From: Archangium violaceum
Lineage (GTDB): Bacteria; Myxococcota; Myxococcia; Myxococcales; Myxococcaceae
Direction: 5' to 3'
Length of the DNA stretch: 64,000 nucleotides
Assembly: GCF_016859125.1 (NCBI RefSeq)
Contig: NZ_CP069338.1
Coordinates: forward strand, 2,754,501 to 2,818,500
Shown piece after piece: positions 10,074-18,573 of the stretch. The notes below the pieces were generated by a model, which worked only from the letters and a program-made list of their open reading frames with translations, did no database searches and was not told the origin of the DNA. A program made the translations under genes and the position numbers. Each line of letters starts with the position of its first letter. Positions within the stretch are counted from its first letter, which is position 1.

Positions 10074-10925
10074 ATGGGAACCCGGTCCTTGTCTCCGTCT
10101 CCCTCCCTTCCGAGTCCCCTGACGGTCTCCACCCCTGACGCACCGATCGTGGCCCACGTCGGGCCCGCCCCGAGAGGGGGCTCCGGCCCGTTCGCCGCCC
10201 TCGCGAGCGCGTTCCTCGGCGTACTGAGGAACCTTGGGATGGCCGTGAAGTGCCTCGTGTTCGGGCTCGCGGGGCTCCTCGTGGGGAGATTCGCCCGAGG
10301 TGGGCGGAACCTGCGGCGCGCGGTGATGAAGCTCGTGCAGGTGCCCCTGGACGTGCTGCTGGGCCTGGGAGGACGGGTGCTGAGCGGACTCCAGACACCG
10401 CTCGGCCTGGAGCCCAGGGGATGCGCGCTCAGCGCGAAGCAGCTCACGGAGCTGCGCAAGGTATTCGGTGACGGCCTCGACTACGAGCGGGTGCGCCTCA
10501 AGGTCGGGAGGCTGGGACTGCTCGGGCTGCCGGGCCGGGCCTTCGTGCTCGGCAACACGCTCTATGTACCTCGAGACCTTCCCCGGTCGGCCGCGGGTGC
10601 GCTCCTGCTCCCCATGCACCTGCTGGTTCGCGGCATGGGGCACGTGTGGCAATACCAGGCGGGCGGCACGGACCCGGTGTGCGAGACCCTATGGGCCCGG
10701 TGGTTCGGGGACGGCACCGACTGGCGCACGGCGCTGGACGAGGGCCAGAGCTGGCGCGAGCTGGATCCCGAGCAGCAGGCCCGGTTCCTCCAGATGGCTT
10801 ATGCCCGCTCGGGCTATTTCCTGGCACCGGGCCAGCGGTTCGTCGATGAGGACACCGGCGTGGACTACACGAAGCAGCTCGAGGCCGCGCTCGAGCAGGT
10901 CCGCACGAGGCGGGGAGCCCCGTAA
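10074..10925 (+). CDS. DUF4157-like (Vgr-related) protein with degenerate metal site
   Basis: 283 residues. The start at 10074 is set by a strong ribosome site AGGAGGT at 10064-10070. The N-terminal 100 residues are low complexity and hydrophobic; the C-terminal half resembles proteins of the DUF4157/Vgr-related group, which often accompany secretion-system effectors. In those proteins a zincin motif of the HExxH type precedes a W-Q pair. Here the equivalent stretch reads LVRGMGHVWQYQ, so the first His and the Glu are replaced and peptidase activity is unlikely. It converges with the small basic gene at 10943. Function unknown; similarity is from motif recall. Confidence 0.55.
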   Translation: MGTRSLSPSPSLPSPLTVSTPDAPIVAHVGPAPRGGSGPFAALASAFLGVLRNLGMAVKCLVFGLAGLLVGRFARGGRNLRRAVMKLVQVPLDVLLGLGGRVLSGLQTPLGLEPRGCALSAKQLTELRKVFGDGLDYERVRLKVGRLGLLGLPGRAFVLGNTLYVPRDLPRSAAGALLLPMHLLVRGMGHVWQYQAGGTDPVCETLWARWFGDGTDWRTALDEGQSWRELDPEQQARFLQMAYARSGYFLAPGQRFVDEDTGVDYTKQLEAALEQVRTRRGAP

Positions 10926-10942
10926 GCCATGAGGGAAGGCGC

Positions 10943-11311
10943 CTACTTCGACGTCTTGGGCCGGCTCCTGTCCTCGCTCCTGGCGCGCAGCTCGGAGCTC
11001 AGGGGCCGCACCGTGCGCGGGCCCGTCGTCGCCGACAGCCGGGTGATGACCTGTCCGGGCGTGGCCGTGTCCTCCTCCTGCAGGCGCCGGTCGATTCGCT
11101 GCTCGATGTCCTCACGCATGCGCCGAGCCTCGACGAGGGCCGCTTCGATGTGCTCACGCACCTGCACGGAGTGCTCGTCCGCGGCAGCGCTGCGATAGGG
11201 GGCGGCATCTCGGCGCACCGCGATGCGCCCAGCGGCTCCTCCCGTCGTGCGGCGCCGCCTCACCACCGTCCGCTTCGCCTTCCCCGTTCCTTCCTTCTGC
11301 TTGTCCGCCAT
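10943..11311 (-). CDS. Small basic protein, unknown
   Basis: 122 residues. The ATG at 11311 is chosen because GGAGG lies just upstream on the minus strand. The N-terminal third is Lys/Arg rich (KRTVVRRRRTTGG), the middle is a charged helix (VREHIEAALVEARRMREDIE) and the C-terminus is polar. It looks like a nucleic-acid binding or structural protein, but I recognise no family. The stop is 17 nt from the stop of the convergent gene at 10925. Confidence 0.55.
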   Translation of the reverse strand: MADKQKEGTGKAKRTVVRRRRTTGGAAGRIAVRRDAAPYRSAAADEHSVQVREHIEAALVEARRMREDIEQRIDRRLQEEDTATPGQVITRLSATTGPRTVRPLSSELRARSEDRSRPKTSK

Positions 11312-11924
11312 CCGAGCCTCCTGAAGCACAATCCACCTCCCTCGAAGGTGGGGCGTGCACTCGTGGGCAGGAAGTCCCCCTCCCAGTGCAGTCTCCCTGC
11401 AGCCAGGCAGACAATCGGCGCGCGCGCCGCCCGCCTCTTCTCACGCGAGGATGCAGTCGAATTTCTCGATGGCGGCGCGGATCTCTTCGAGAGAGGCCTC
11501 GAGCCGTTCAGCGAGAACGGGGGCGTAGTAGGTCAGTGCCCTGGTCTGAGGCGGATGGGTGTGGAGATCATCCACGATGACGTCACCAACGAGGCCCGGC
11601 CACTTGACGCTGCGCAGCTCGGGGGCTCGCCCGATGGGGTCGAGGATGGTGAAGCAGGGCCACTTGGGAAAGCGGATGGTGGCGGGGTCAGAGCCCATGA
11701 TGCGGCAGGCATCCAGACGCGCCTCGGAGAAGTCGCAGTCCTCGATGGAGCCGTGCTGATACCAGGGCAGGCTCATGTATTCGGGCCAGCGCCCGAAGTC
11801 GCACCCCGTCAGCCGTCCCTTGAAGCGGCAGCCCTTGAGGGACGCGGCCACCCAGCTCTGGTAGTTCTTCAGCTCCTGCTTCACCTCGAAGGTGCAGTCG
11901 ATGAACCGGGGCTGCTTGAGGCTC

Positions 11925-13660
11925 AAGAGCGCTCGATAAATCCCAGGAAGTGAAAGCTGGGTGATCCAAAGGTGGGTGGGGAAGGCAAAGCCCCACCCCT
12001 GGGGTTCGGGTGCAAGAGGTACCATGTGAAGTAGGCAGGGGAGTGAGCCAGAAGAAAGCGCGGGCAGCAGAGGGAAGAGTCCGGACGAAAGAGCCGGACA
12101 GGTCGCAAGGCTGGCTGTTCAAGCAGATGCCGGAGCAGTTGGTGGAGCCGGAGCACCCGGTGCGGGTAGTGGCGGCGGCGGTGGAGGCGTTGGACCTGAG
12201 AGGTTTTCTGGCCGGGGCCAAGGCGGTGGAGGGACATGCGGGACGCCCGGTGACAAGTCCCCGGTTGCTGTTGGCGCTGTGGGTGTACGGGATTGAGCAG
12301 GGAGTGGGGACGGCGACGGAGCTGGCGCGCCGGTGCGAGGAGGACAGGGCGTACCAGTGGCTGGCCGGTGGAGTGAAGGTGAGCCACGACAAGCTGAGCC
12401 AGTTCCGGGTGGAGCACCTGGAGGTGTTGCAGCAGGTGTTTACCGACGTGCTCTCGGTGCTGTTGCAGCAGGGGCTGGTGAGTTTGGAGCAGGTGGCGCA
12501 GGACGGCACGCGGGTGAGGGCCAGTGCCTCGGCGCCTTCGTTCCGGCGAGAGCAGTCGCCGCGGGAGTGCCAGGAGCAGGCCGAGCTGCACTTGCAAGCG
12601 GTGCTGGCGCAGAAGGACGACCCGGAGCTGACGCGTGGGCAGCAGGCGACACGAGAGGCCAAGGCGCGTGACTACCAGGCGCGGGTGGACGCGGCGCTGG
12701 AGGCGATAAAGCAACAGCAGGCCAGGAAGAAGGGGGCGGACAAGGAGAAGGTGCGCGCCTCCGCCACGGATGCGGATGCACGGGTGATGAAGATGGCCGA
12801 TGGGGGTTTCCGACCCGCCTACAACCTGCAATTCGCGGTGGCTGGGGAGGCGCTGGGAGGGCCGCGAACGATTGTGGGAGTGGAAGTCACCAACCAGGGC
12901 AGCGACATGGGCAGCGTGAGCCCCAGGGTGGAGCAGATTGAGCAACGCACGGGCCAGGTGCCCGAGCGCGTGCTGGCCGATGGCGGCCATGCCACGTGCG
13001 CAGACGTGAAGCAGTGCTCGGCCAAGGGGGTTGAAGCGCTCATTTCGGTGCCCGAGCGCATGGCCCAGGCCGGGCAGCAGGGGGACCATTCCCCCGAGGT
13101 AGAGGCGTGGCGTGAGCGCATGCGCACCGACGAGGCCAAGGAGCAGTACAAGGCCCGCGCCGGCCTGGTGGAGAACGTCAACGCGCAGGTGAAGGGGCGC
13201 TATGGCCTGACGCAGGTGACGGTGCGGGGGCTGGACAAGGTGAAGTGTGTCGCCTTGCTGGTGGCCCTGGCGCACAACCTGGCCGCACACGGCCAGCCTC
13301 TGGTGGATGCGCTGCCGGCGCGCCAGAGCGCGCTTGCCGAGCCGGCTCACCTCCTCGAGCTGGCTCCAGGCAACGCGGCCTCTCTCGGTGGCGGCATCAG
13401 TCCGGTGCCGGTGGACCAGGTCACCGCCTTGCCTGCTGGCTTCTGACGGCCAGCCCCCTGCCGCGTGTGGTGTGACCGGGCCTCTCAGGCTCCAACCAGG
13501 CGATGAGCCCCCGGGCTGTGTGGTTGAATCCCGCTCTCGCCTGCTTCCACCTGTACAACCCCCCCTCCAACTCCGCGCCTCGGGATGGGCGATTACCTCC
13601 GCCCTCCCCTCCACTTCCTGATCGCGCTCTGCTCCCGCGAGGGATTTATCGACTGCTCTT
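11925..13660 (+). mobile_element. IS1182-family insertion sequence, 1736 bp
   Basis: The ends are imperfect 20-bp inverted repeats: aagagc, two differing bases, then tcgataaatccc at 11925-11944, and the reverse complement at 13641-13660. Inside is one transposase gene. No clear target duplication is seen beyond a single shared G. The element interrupts the pentapeptide-like immunity gene. The transposase frame is intact, so the insertion could be recent. Confidence 0.85.
12043..13446 (+). CDS. IS1182-family transposase
   Basis: 467 residues from the GTG at 12043 (a GTG at 12010 is an alternative). The N-terminus has the DUF772-type domain of this family (FKQMPEQLVEPEHPVRVV). Candidate DDE catalytic residues are the Asp in QDGTRVRASAS, the Asp in VLADGGHATCADVK and the Glu in GLVENVNAQVKGRYGL, in the expected order and spacing. 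The length is in the family range and there is no internal stop, so the enzyme may be active. It sits inside the 20-bp inverted repeats. Confidence 0.9.
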   Translation: MSQKKARAAEGRVRTKEPDRSQGWLFKQMPEQLVEPEHPVRVVAAAVEALDLRGFLAGAKAVEGHAGRPVTSPRLLLALWVYGIEQGVGTATELARRCEEDRAYQWLAGGVKVSHDKLSQFRVEHLEVLQQVFTDVLSVLLQQGLVSLEQVAQDGTRVRASASAPSFRREQSPRECQEQAELHLQAVLAQKDDPELTRGQQATREAKARDYQARVDAALEAIKQQQARKKGADKEKVRASATDADARVMKMADGGFRPAYNLQFAVAGEALGGPRTIVGVEVTNQGSDMGSVSPRVEQIEQRTGQVPERVLADGGHATCADVKQCSAKGVEALISVPERMAQAGQQGDHSPEVEAWRERMRTDEAKEQYKARAGLVENVNAQVKGRYGLTQVTVRGLDKVKCVALLVALAHNLAAHGQPLVDALPARQSALAEPAHLLELAPGNAASLGGGISPVPVDQVTALPAGF

Positions 13661-13821
13661 CAGGCGCCGAGCGGACACCTTCAGCACGAGGGTACAGTTC
13701 TTCAGCGTCAGGTTGGGGCCGAGGATGTAGTTCGCCTTGTTGTCCGTCAGCTCCAGCCGCTCGTTTGTGATTTCCCGGTCGTTGAAGACGATGTTCCCGA
13801 GCGAATCCATCGCCGCCCCTT

Positions 13822-14090
13822 TCAGAAGGTGAGCATCCGGAAGAACTCGCCCGCCATGCGCCGGCCATGCCGCGCCAGATTCGACGCCGTTCCGGAGAGA
13901 ATCTCGTACCGGGTGCCCGTTGCAGGGTCAACCACGTCGACGCCCTTGCTCAGGCTGAAGTCGTAGGCAACTCGTGGGCGGCTTCCCTTGGAGTCCTCCT
14001 TGGTCCCTGCGCTCCAGCCCGCCACACCTCAACAGGCCTTCCATATCCATACCAAGTCACATGATGGTGCCATGAGCAGCCTCCAGGCAT
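13822..14090 (-). pseudogene. Remnant of a polymorphic toxin C-terminal tip
   Basis: The last 67 codons (14025 down to 13822) are open and end with YEILSGTASNLARHG and a FFRMLTF terminus, a toxin-tip end I recall from myxobacteria. Farther upstream the sequence continues in another frame (WHHHVTWYGYGRPVEVW, from an ATG at 14090), so at least one frameshift near 14010 breaks it. No carrier domain remains. The stop is 11 nt before the start of the split immunity gene, the normal toxin-immunity order. The upper half could instead be unrelated sequence. Confidence 0.5.
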
Positions 14091-14345
14091 CACTGTCCGT
14101 ATTTTATTGGTGCTTCTGAAATACCTGGACTGAGCAATTCAGAACTGCTATCTCGCGCACCGTCGACGAGTGGACAACACCTCTCGTTGATGGGGGGACG
14201 ATGGCAGCCGGAATCCGGGCAACAACCAGACGGGCAGAAAGCAATGCCTCGTCATGCGGTACGCCCAGCCGAGTGCCGTCACGGCCGGTCTCATCCCCCG
14301 TGATTGCCAGGCGGCGCATCCGCCTGCGCCAAAGGAAAGACAGCT

Positions 14346-16004
14346 ATGCATCGTCGTACCTATGGACTGTTCAAGCTGGCCGTCTCGGTGCTCGCGAGCT
14401 CGTGGGCCCTGGGCTGTGGAGGTCCCGCCACCGAAGAATCGCAGCCCACCACCGGTGAGCGGTTCGCCTCGCGCAAGGATCCCTCGTACATCCACAACAG
14501 CAGCGCGTGGCCCATGAGCAATGGCGTGGCCAGCATCCCCGTATGCTGGGACAGCACCGGCTTCGACGTCGAGAAAGGCTGGGTGCGCAGCGTCGTCGAG
14601 TCGCGCTTCGAGGGGCAGCCGTTCTTCCACGTGAACTTCACCGGCTGGGGCCAGTGCGGCTTGTTCTCTTCGGGCATCCGTATCCAGATTTCCGACACCA
14701 CGTCCGACAACCACCCGCGAGTGAAGGCACTGGGCAAAGGGTTGGACGGCATGGCCAATGGCATGGTGCTCAACTTCACCTTCAACAACTGGAGCTACAA
14801 CAGCTGCAACGCGGCGGAGGTGGGAGATTCGAGGCGGCGCTACTGCATCGAGGCCATCGGCATGCACGAGTTCGGCCATGCCCTGAGTCTGGCCCACGAG
14901 CAGAACCGGGGAGACAAGCCGTCGAGCTGCACGGACTCGCCGCAGGGCTCCACCAACGGCGACATGTACGTGGGCAACTTCGACCAGGGCTCGCTCATGG
15001 CCTACTGCAACCCGACGTGGAACAACGGGGGCAATCTGAGCCAGGGTGACGTGGCCGGCCTGGCGCGCCTGTACGGCGGTGGCGGCGACGTCTTCGTGGG
15101 CAGTTCCACCGGCTCTGGCTTTTCCAGCGGCCAGGCCCGCCACGACGGCTTCTGCATCGGCAACGAGGTCTGCCTCACCGGTGACTTCAATGGTGACGGC
15201 CGGCAGGACCTGGTGACCTTCACGCGAGGCACTGCCCATGAGGTCTATGTCGCGCTCTCCACCGGCACCGGCTTCAACGGCAGCGGCTGGCTGTGGCACG
15301 ACGACTTCGCCTACGACGGCGAGACCCCGCGCGTGGGAGATGTCAACGGCGACGGCATGGATGACATCATCACCTTCACGCACAGCCCCGCCAATGACGT
15401 CTATGTCGCGCTCTCCACCGGCTCCAGCTTCGGCGGCGCCGGGCTGTGGCACGACGACTTCGCCTACTCTGGCGAGACGCCCGAGGTGGGAGACGTCAAC
15501 GGCGACGGCAAGGATGACATCATCACCTTCACGCACAGCCCCGCCAATGACGTCTATGTCGCGCTCTCCACCGGCTCCAGCTTCGGCGGCGCCGGGCTGT
15601 GGCACGACGACTTCGCCTACACTGGCGAGACGCCGAAGGTGGGCGACTTCAACGGTGACGGCCGCGACGACATCGTCACCTTCACCCATGGCTCCGCCAG
15701 TGACGTGTACGTGGCCCTGTCCACCGGCTCCAGCTTTGGCGGCGCCGGGCTGTGGCACAGCGACTTTGCCTACAACGGCGAGATTCCGGCTGTGAGCGAC
15801 GTGAATGGTGACGGCCGCGATGACATCGTCACCTTCGTGCGCGGCAGCCAGGGCACGGTGTACGCAGCCACCTCCAGCGGCTTGAGCTTCGACGGCTATA
15901 GCTGGCTGTGGAGCACCGGCATCTGCCTCGCGCAGGATGTGTGTGCGGTGGCGGACGTGACGGGTGACGGCCGCGCCGACGCCATCGGCTTCAAGCGTAA
16001 CTGA
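14346..16004 (+). CDS. Zinc metalloprotease lipoprotein with FG-GAP repeats
   Basis: 552 residues; ATG at 14346 with AGGAAAG upstream. A lipobox (WALGCGG) places the lipidated Cys at about residue 24. The catalytic motif [11 protein letters not shown] (His at about 174, 178 and 184) is the HExxHxxGxxH-type metzincin site with a Leu-Ala variation before the last His, as in matrixin/astacin-like myxobacterial proteases. Residues about 250-550 are repeats with Asp-rich calcium-like loops ([18 protein letters not shown]) of the FG-GAP/VCBS type. They have a 51-residue period and parts are identical at DNA level. Probably an exported protease used on prey or matrix. Confidence 0.85.
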   Translation: MHRRTYGLFKLAVSVLASSWALGCGGPATEESQPTTGERFASRKDPSYIHNSSAWPMSNGVASIPVCWDSTGFDVEKGWVRSVVESRFEGQPFFHVNFTGWGQCGLFSSGIRIQISDTTSDNHPRVKALGKGLDGMANGMVLNFTFNNWSYNSCNAAEVGDSRRRYCIEAIGMHEFGHALSLAHEQNRGDKPSSCTDSPQGSTNGDMYVGNFDQGSLMAYCNPTWNNGGNLSQGDVAGLARLYGGGGDVFVGSSTGSGFSSGQARHDGFCIGNEVCLTGDFNGDGRQDLVTFTRGTAHEVYVALSTGTGFNGSGWLWHDDFAYDGETPRVGDVNGDGMDDIITFTHSPANDVYVALSTGSSFGGAGLWHDDFAYSGETPEVGDVNGDGKDDIITFTHSPANDVYVALSTGSSFGGAGLWHDDFAYTGETPKVGDFNGDGRDDIVTFTHGSASDVYVALSTGSSFGGAGLWHSDFAYNGEIPAVSDVNGDGRDDIVTFVRGSQGTVYAATSSGLSFDGYSWLWSTGICLAQDVCAVADVTGDGRADAIGFKRN

Positions 16005-16455
16005 GCCACCACGCTGGCCCGGCGTCCGGCCCCTGGACACTCGGCGAGAAGGGCCGTTGATGGGTGTCACCCGGGCTGCACGCCGGGCCAGTGCAGAGGC
16101 CATGCGGCCCCCTGGGGCACACGCCGGCCCGGGTGGCACCCCACAAGCCCGGAAGCGACTTCACCCGCGAAGCCACCTGTCCCAGTGTGTGCCCGCTGAG
16201 CGTAGCCACCGCGAGAATCAGGGCCCGTGCCGCGTCCTCGCCCAGCACCTTGCCGAAGTCCTCGCCCGCCGCGCGCAGTTCCTCGAAGGTGGTGGCGTGG
16301 TGTGCCATGTCGGCCATCAGGGGGCCACCAAGGCCTTGGTGGTCGGCTCGGGTACCACCCACACCATGCCTCCGGAAGCGATGCGACCTGAAAGCCGTCG
16401 CTCCGGAATCACGAGAGACCCTGGTACACCCGTCAAGCCCCCCGGGTTGGCCGAG
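16005..16455 (-). pseudogene. Gene-free stretch with a polymorphic-toxin remnant
   Basis: Read on the minus strand, about 16362-16140 encodes MADMAHHATTFEELRAAGED and then a hydrophobic stretch ending KSLPG. This is the middle segment of a common myxobacterial toxin architecture as I recall it. A preceding piece in another frame (MVWVVPEPTTKALVAP, from 16367) fits the same protein, so a frameshift separates them. There is no toxin tip or immunity gene beside it. The rest of the stretch shows nothing recognisable. Confidence 0.5.
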
Positions 16456-17343
16456 TCAGGCCTCCACCGGAGGAGGCACGCGGCGCGCGGTGAGCGCGGC
16501 CCCCGCGGACGCGGCGCTCACGAACACCAGCGCGAGCCACTGCGTCACCGTGAGCTGCTCGCGCAAGAACACCAGGCCAGCGAGCGCCGCGACCGCGGGC
16601 TCCAGACTCATCAGGATGCCAAAGGTGCGGCTCGGCAGGACTCGCAGCGCCATCATCTCCAACGTGTACGGCACCGCACTGGAGAGGAGCGCGACGGCCA
16701 GGCCGGCCGCGAACAACGGAGGCGTGAGGCGTACCGCGAGGCCCTCCGCGAATGAAAAGGGCAGCACCGTCAGGGCCCCGAACAACATTCCCGTCGCGAC
16801 GCTCTGCCCTCCCGGAAACACCCTGGACACGCGCCCGCCGAGCACGATGTACGCCGCCCAGCACGCACCCGCGAAGAGCGCCAGCAGCACACCCAGCACG
16901 TCGAGCGAGCCCACCCCCCCACGCCATGGGGTGATGAGGGCGATGCCCACCGCCGCGAGCAGCGCCCACAGGAAGTCCGAGGCGCGCCGCGACCCGAACA
17001 CCGCGAGCGCCAGGGGCCCCACGAACTCCAGCGTGACGGCCAGTCCCAGCGGGATGCGCTCGAGCGCCTTGTAGAAGCTCAAATTCATCGTGCCGAGCAC
17101 CACCCCATACGGGATGACCACGACCCACTGCGCGCGCGTGAGCCGAGCGAGCGGCGGACGGAACACCGTGAGCAGAATGAGCGCGGACAGCCCGATGCGC
17201 AGGCCCGCCGTGCCCGCCGAGCCGAGCACCGGGAACAGCTCCTTCGCGAAGGCGGCGCCACCCTGCACGCTCACCACGGCGAGGAGCACCGCCGGAATGG
17301 GAGGCAGGGTCAGGGGAGGACGAACCGAGGAGGCTTCACTCAT
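16456..17343 (-). CDS. EamA/DMT-family exporter (RhtA-like)
   Basis: 295 residues with about ten hydrophobic helices arranged as two EamA repeats, the standard size for this family. The N-terminal repeat starts around residue 13 (IPAVLLAVVSVQGGAAFAKE), and the second has the family-typical ending with LALVFVSAAS near residue 275. Members export amino acids such as threonine and homoserine, or metabolites; the substrate cannot be read from sequence. It is transcribed away from the lipoprotein gene at 17483, leaving a 139-nt shared upstream region. Confidence 0.88.
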   Translation of the reverse strand: MSEASSVRPPLTLPPIPAVLLAVVSVQGGAAFAKELFPVLGSAGTAGLRIGLSALILLTVFRPPLARLTRAQWVVVIPYGVVLGTMNLSFYKALERIPLGLAVTLEFVGPLALAVFGSRRASDFLWALLAAVGIALITPWRGGVGSLDVLGVLLALFAGACWAAYIVLGGRVSRVFPGGQSVATGMLFGALTVLPFSFAEGLAVRLTPPLFAAGLAVALLSSAVPYTLEMMALRVLPSRTFGILMSLEPAVAALAGLVFLREQLTVTQWLALVFVSAASAGAALTARRVPPPVEA

Positions 17344-17482
17344 GCGCGCACCCTAACCGCCCGGTGACGTCGAATGCAGTCACATCAGTTGATTGCAGCC
17401 ATACTGACGAGCATGGGTTCACTGGACGTAGCTCATCCCAAGAGCCGGCTGTGCGTGCGCCGTCCCGGTGTAGCGTCCGGTC

Positions 17483-18073
17483 ATGCTCCGACAGACCCCC
17501 TTCGTCCTCGTCCTCGCGGTCACCACCGTAGCCGGCATGTCCTCCTGCGCGTCCAGCGGCAATCGGAGTCCGGCCAACCCCCTGTGTGACGGGCCTCGTG
17601 GCACCCGGGCCCAACTCCAGACCCCCATCGGCGCCACGGAGGGCCCGAGGATCGACGAGCCGCTCGCGTGCACCAAGGGAGGCAGCGGCATGGATCGCGG
17701 CGCCTATATCCGCGTCCATGGACAGGGGACGCGCCGGCTCGTCATGGAGAGCGCGACTGGCGAGCAGATCTGCGTGCCTCCACCCCAGGCCGCGCCAGAC
17801 GTGTGCCCCCAGGTCCCCGCCGACGCCGTGGGCGCGGAGGTTGGAAGACGGCTCCAGGCGCGCGGAATCGACGTCAACGGAATGGGCGCGGGCGTGTGCG
17901 CCCAACCCGTCGGGCAGGACTTCGACACCTGGAACTACTCGGTCGGCATCACGGACTGGAAGGACGCCGATGCCGCCGTCGCCATCGTCGACGAGGTACT
18001 CCGCGAGTGGGGCATCGGCCACTACTTCGGAATTTCCGTGCGGGGAATCGACTGCACCGCCGTCCCCCTCTGA
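17483..18073 (+). CDS. Small lipoprotein, unknown
   Basis: 196 residues. The signal peptide ends in a lipobox GMSSC, so Cys at about residue 22 is expected to be lipidated. The mature part is polar with several Cys that could form disulfides. I recognise no family. The downstream BlaI-like unit begins after a clear promoter, so the two are probably not co-transcribed. Confidence 0.6.
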   Translation: MLRQTPFVLVLAVTTVAGMSSCASSGNRSPANPLCDGPRGTRAQLQTPIGATEGPRIDEPLACTKGGSGMDRGAYIRVHGQGTRRLVMESATGEQICVPPPQAAPDVCPQVPADAVGAEVGRRLQARGIDVNGMGAGVCAQPVGQDFDTWNYSVGITDWKDADAAVAIVDEVLREWGIGHYFGISVRGIDCTAVPL

Positions 18074-18108
18074 ACGGCGGCCCTTCCCGTCCGGGGCCCA
18101 CCCCATCT

Positions 18109-18149
18109 ACGAAGCCCTTCGTTGACATCTACGAATCGCTTCGTATATT
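18109..18149 (+). promoter_or_regulatory. Promoter with two BlaI-type operators
   Basis: A -35 box TTGACA (18122-18127) and a -10 box TATATT (18144-18149) are 16 nt apart. Palindrome tacgaatcgcttcgta (18130-18145) fills the spacer, and a second, acgaagcccttcgt (18109-18122), overlaps the -35 box. The layout is that of an autoregulated BlaI/MecI operator. It precedes the start at 18181 by about 31 nt. Confidence 0.85.
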
Positions 18150-18180
18150 TCTCCCATCGAAGCTGACGGGAGGGAGTGCG

Positions 18181-18573
18181 ATGAGTGAACCGAAGCTGCC
18201 GCGTCCGACGGACGCGGAGCTGGGCATCCTGCAGGTGTTGTGGGAGCGAGGCCCGCGCACGGTGCGCGAGGTGCACGAGGCCTTGAACAAGGGCCCGGAC
18301 GGCACGGGCTACACCACGGTGCTCAAGCTGATGCAGATCATGACCGACAAGGGGCTCGTGCAGCGCGATGAGTCCCAACGGGCGCACGTGTACACCGCGC
18401 GAGCCACGCAGCAGAAGACGCAGCGGCAGCTCGTGACGGAGCTGCTGGACCGGGCGTTCGGCGGCTCGCCCGCCCAGCTCGCCATGCAGGCGTTGTCGAC
18501 GAAGAAGGCCTCGGCCGAGGAGCTCGCCGAGCTGCGCAAGCTGCTGGACACCCTCGAGGAGGAGAAGCCATGA
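18181..18573 (+). CDS. BlaI/MecI/CopY-family repressor
   Basis: 130 residues, the family length. A winged helix fills residues about 8-80 (PTDAELGILQVLWERGPRTV, then TTVLKLMQIMTDKGLV), followed by a short helical dimerisation tail. GGGAGGGAG is just upstream of the ATG. The gene overlaps the following M56 peptidase gene by 4 nt (ATGA), giving a repressor-protease pair. In this family the partner peptidase or its signal removes the repressor from palindromes such as those at 18109-18145. That mechanism is family knowledge. Confidence 0.95.
   Translation: MSEPKLPRPTDAELGILQVLWERGPRTVREVHEALNKGPDGTGYTTVLKLMQIMTDKGLVQRDESQRAHVYTARATQQKTQRQLVTELLDRAFGGSPAQLAMQALSTKKASAEELAELRKLLDTLEEEKP

Larger units (their letters stand above)
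11441..13810 (-). pseudogene. Pentapeptide-like immunity gene split by an insertion sequence
   Basis: Two halves of one protein lie on either side of the element at 11925-13660. The N-terminal half begins with ATG at 13810 and runs to 13661 (NYILGPNLTLKNCTLVLKV is near its end). The C-terminal half runs from 11924 to 11441 and continues the same pattern (PRFIDCTFEVKQELKNYQ, SLKGCRFKGRLTGCDFG, RIMGSDPATIRFPKWPCF). Joining the halves at the element's ends, and counting one shared G, restores the frame. The protein is one I recall from myxobacteria as the partner of toxin tips ending in a YEILSGT block, and exactly such a tip remnant lies just upstream (13822-14090). It therefore reads as a disrupted immunity gene, about 205 residues if intact. 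Confidence 0.8.

Noticed and set aside
14148-16139. 663-codon minus-strand open frame
   Set aside because: Antisense to the metalloprotease with its clear motif; no domain of its own.
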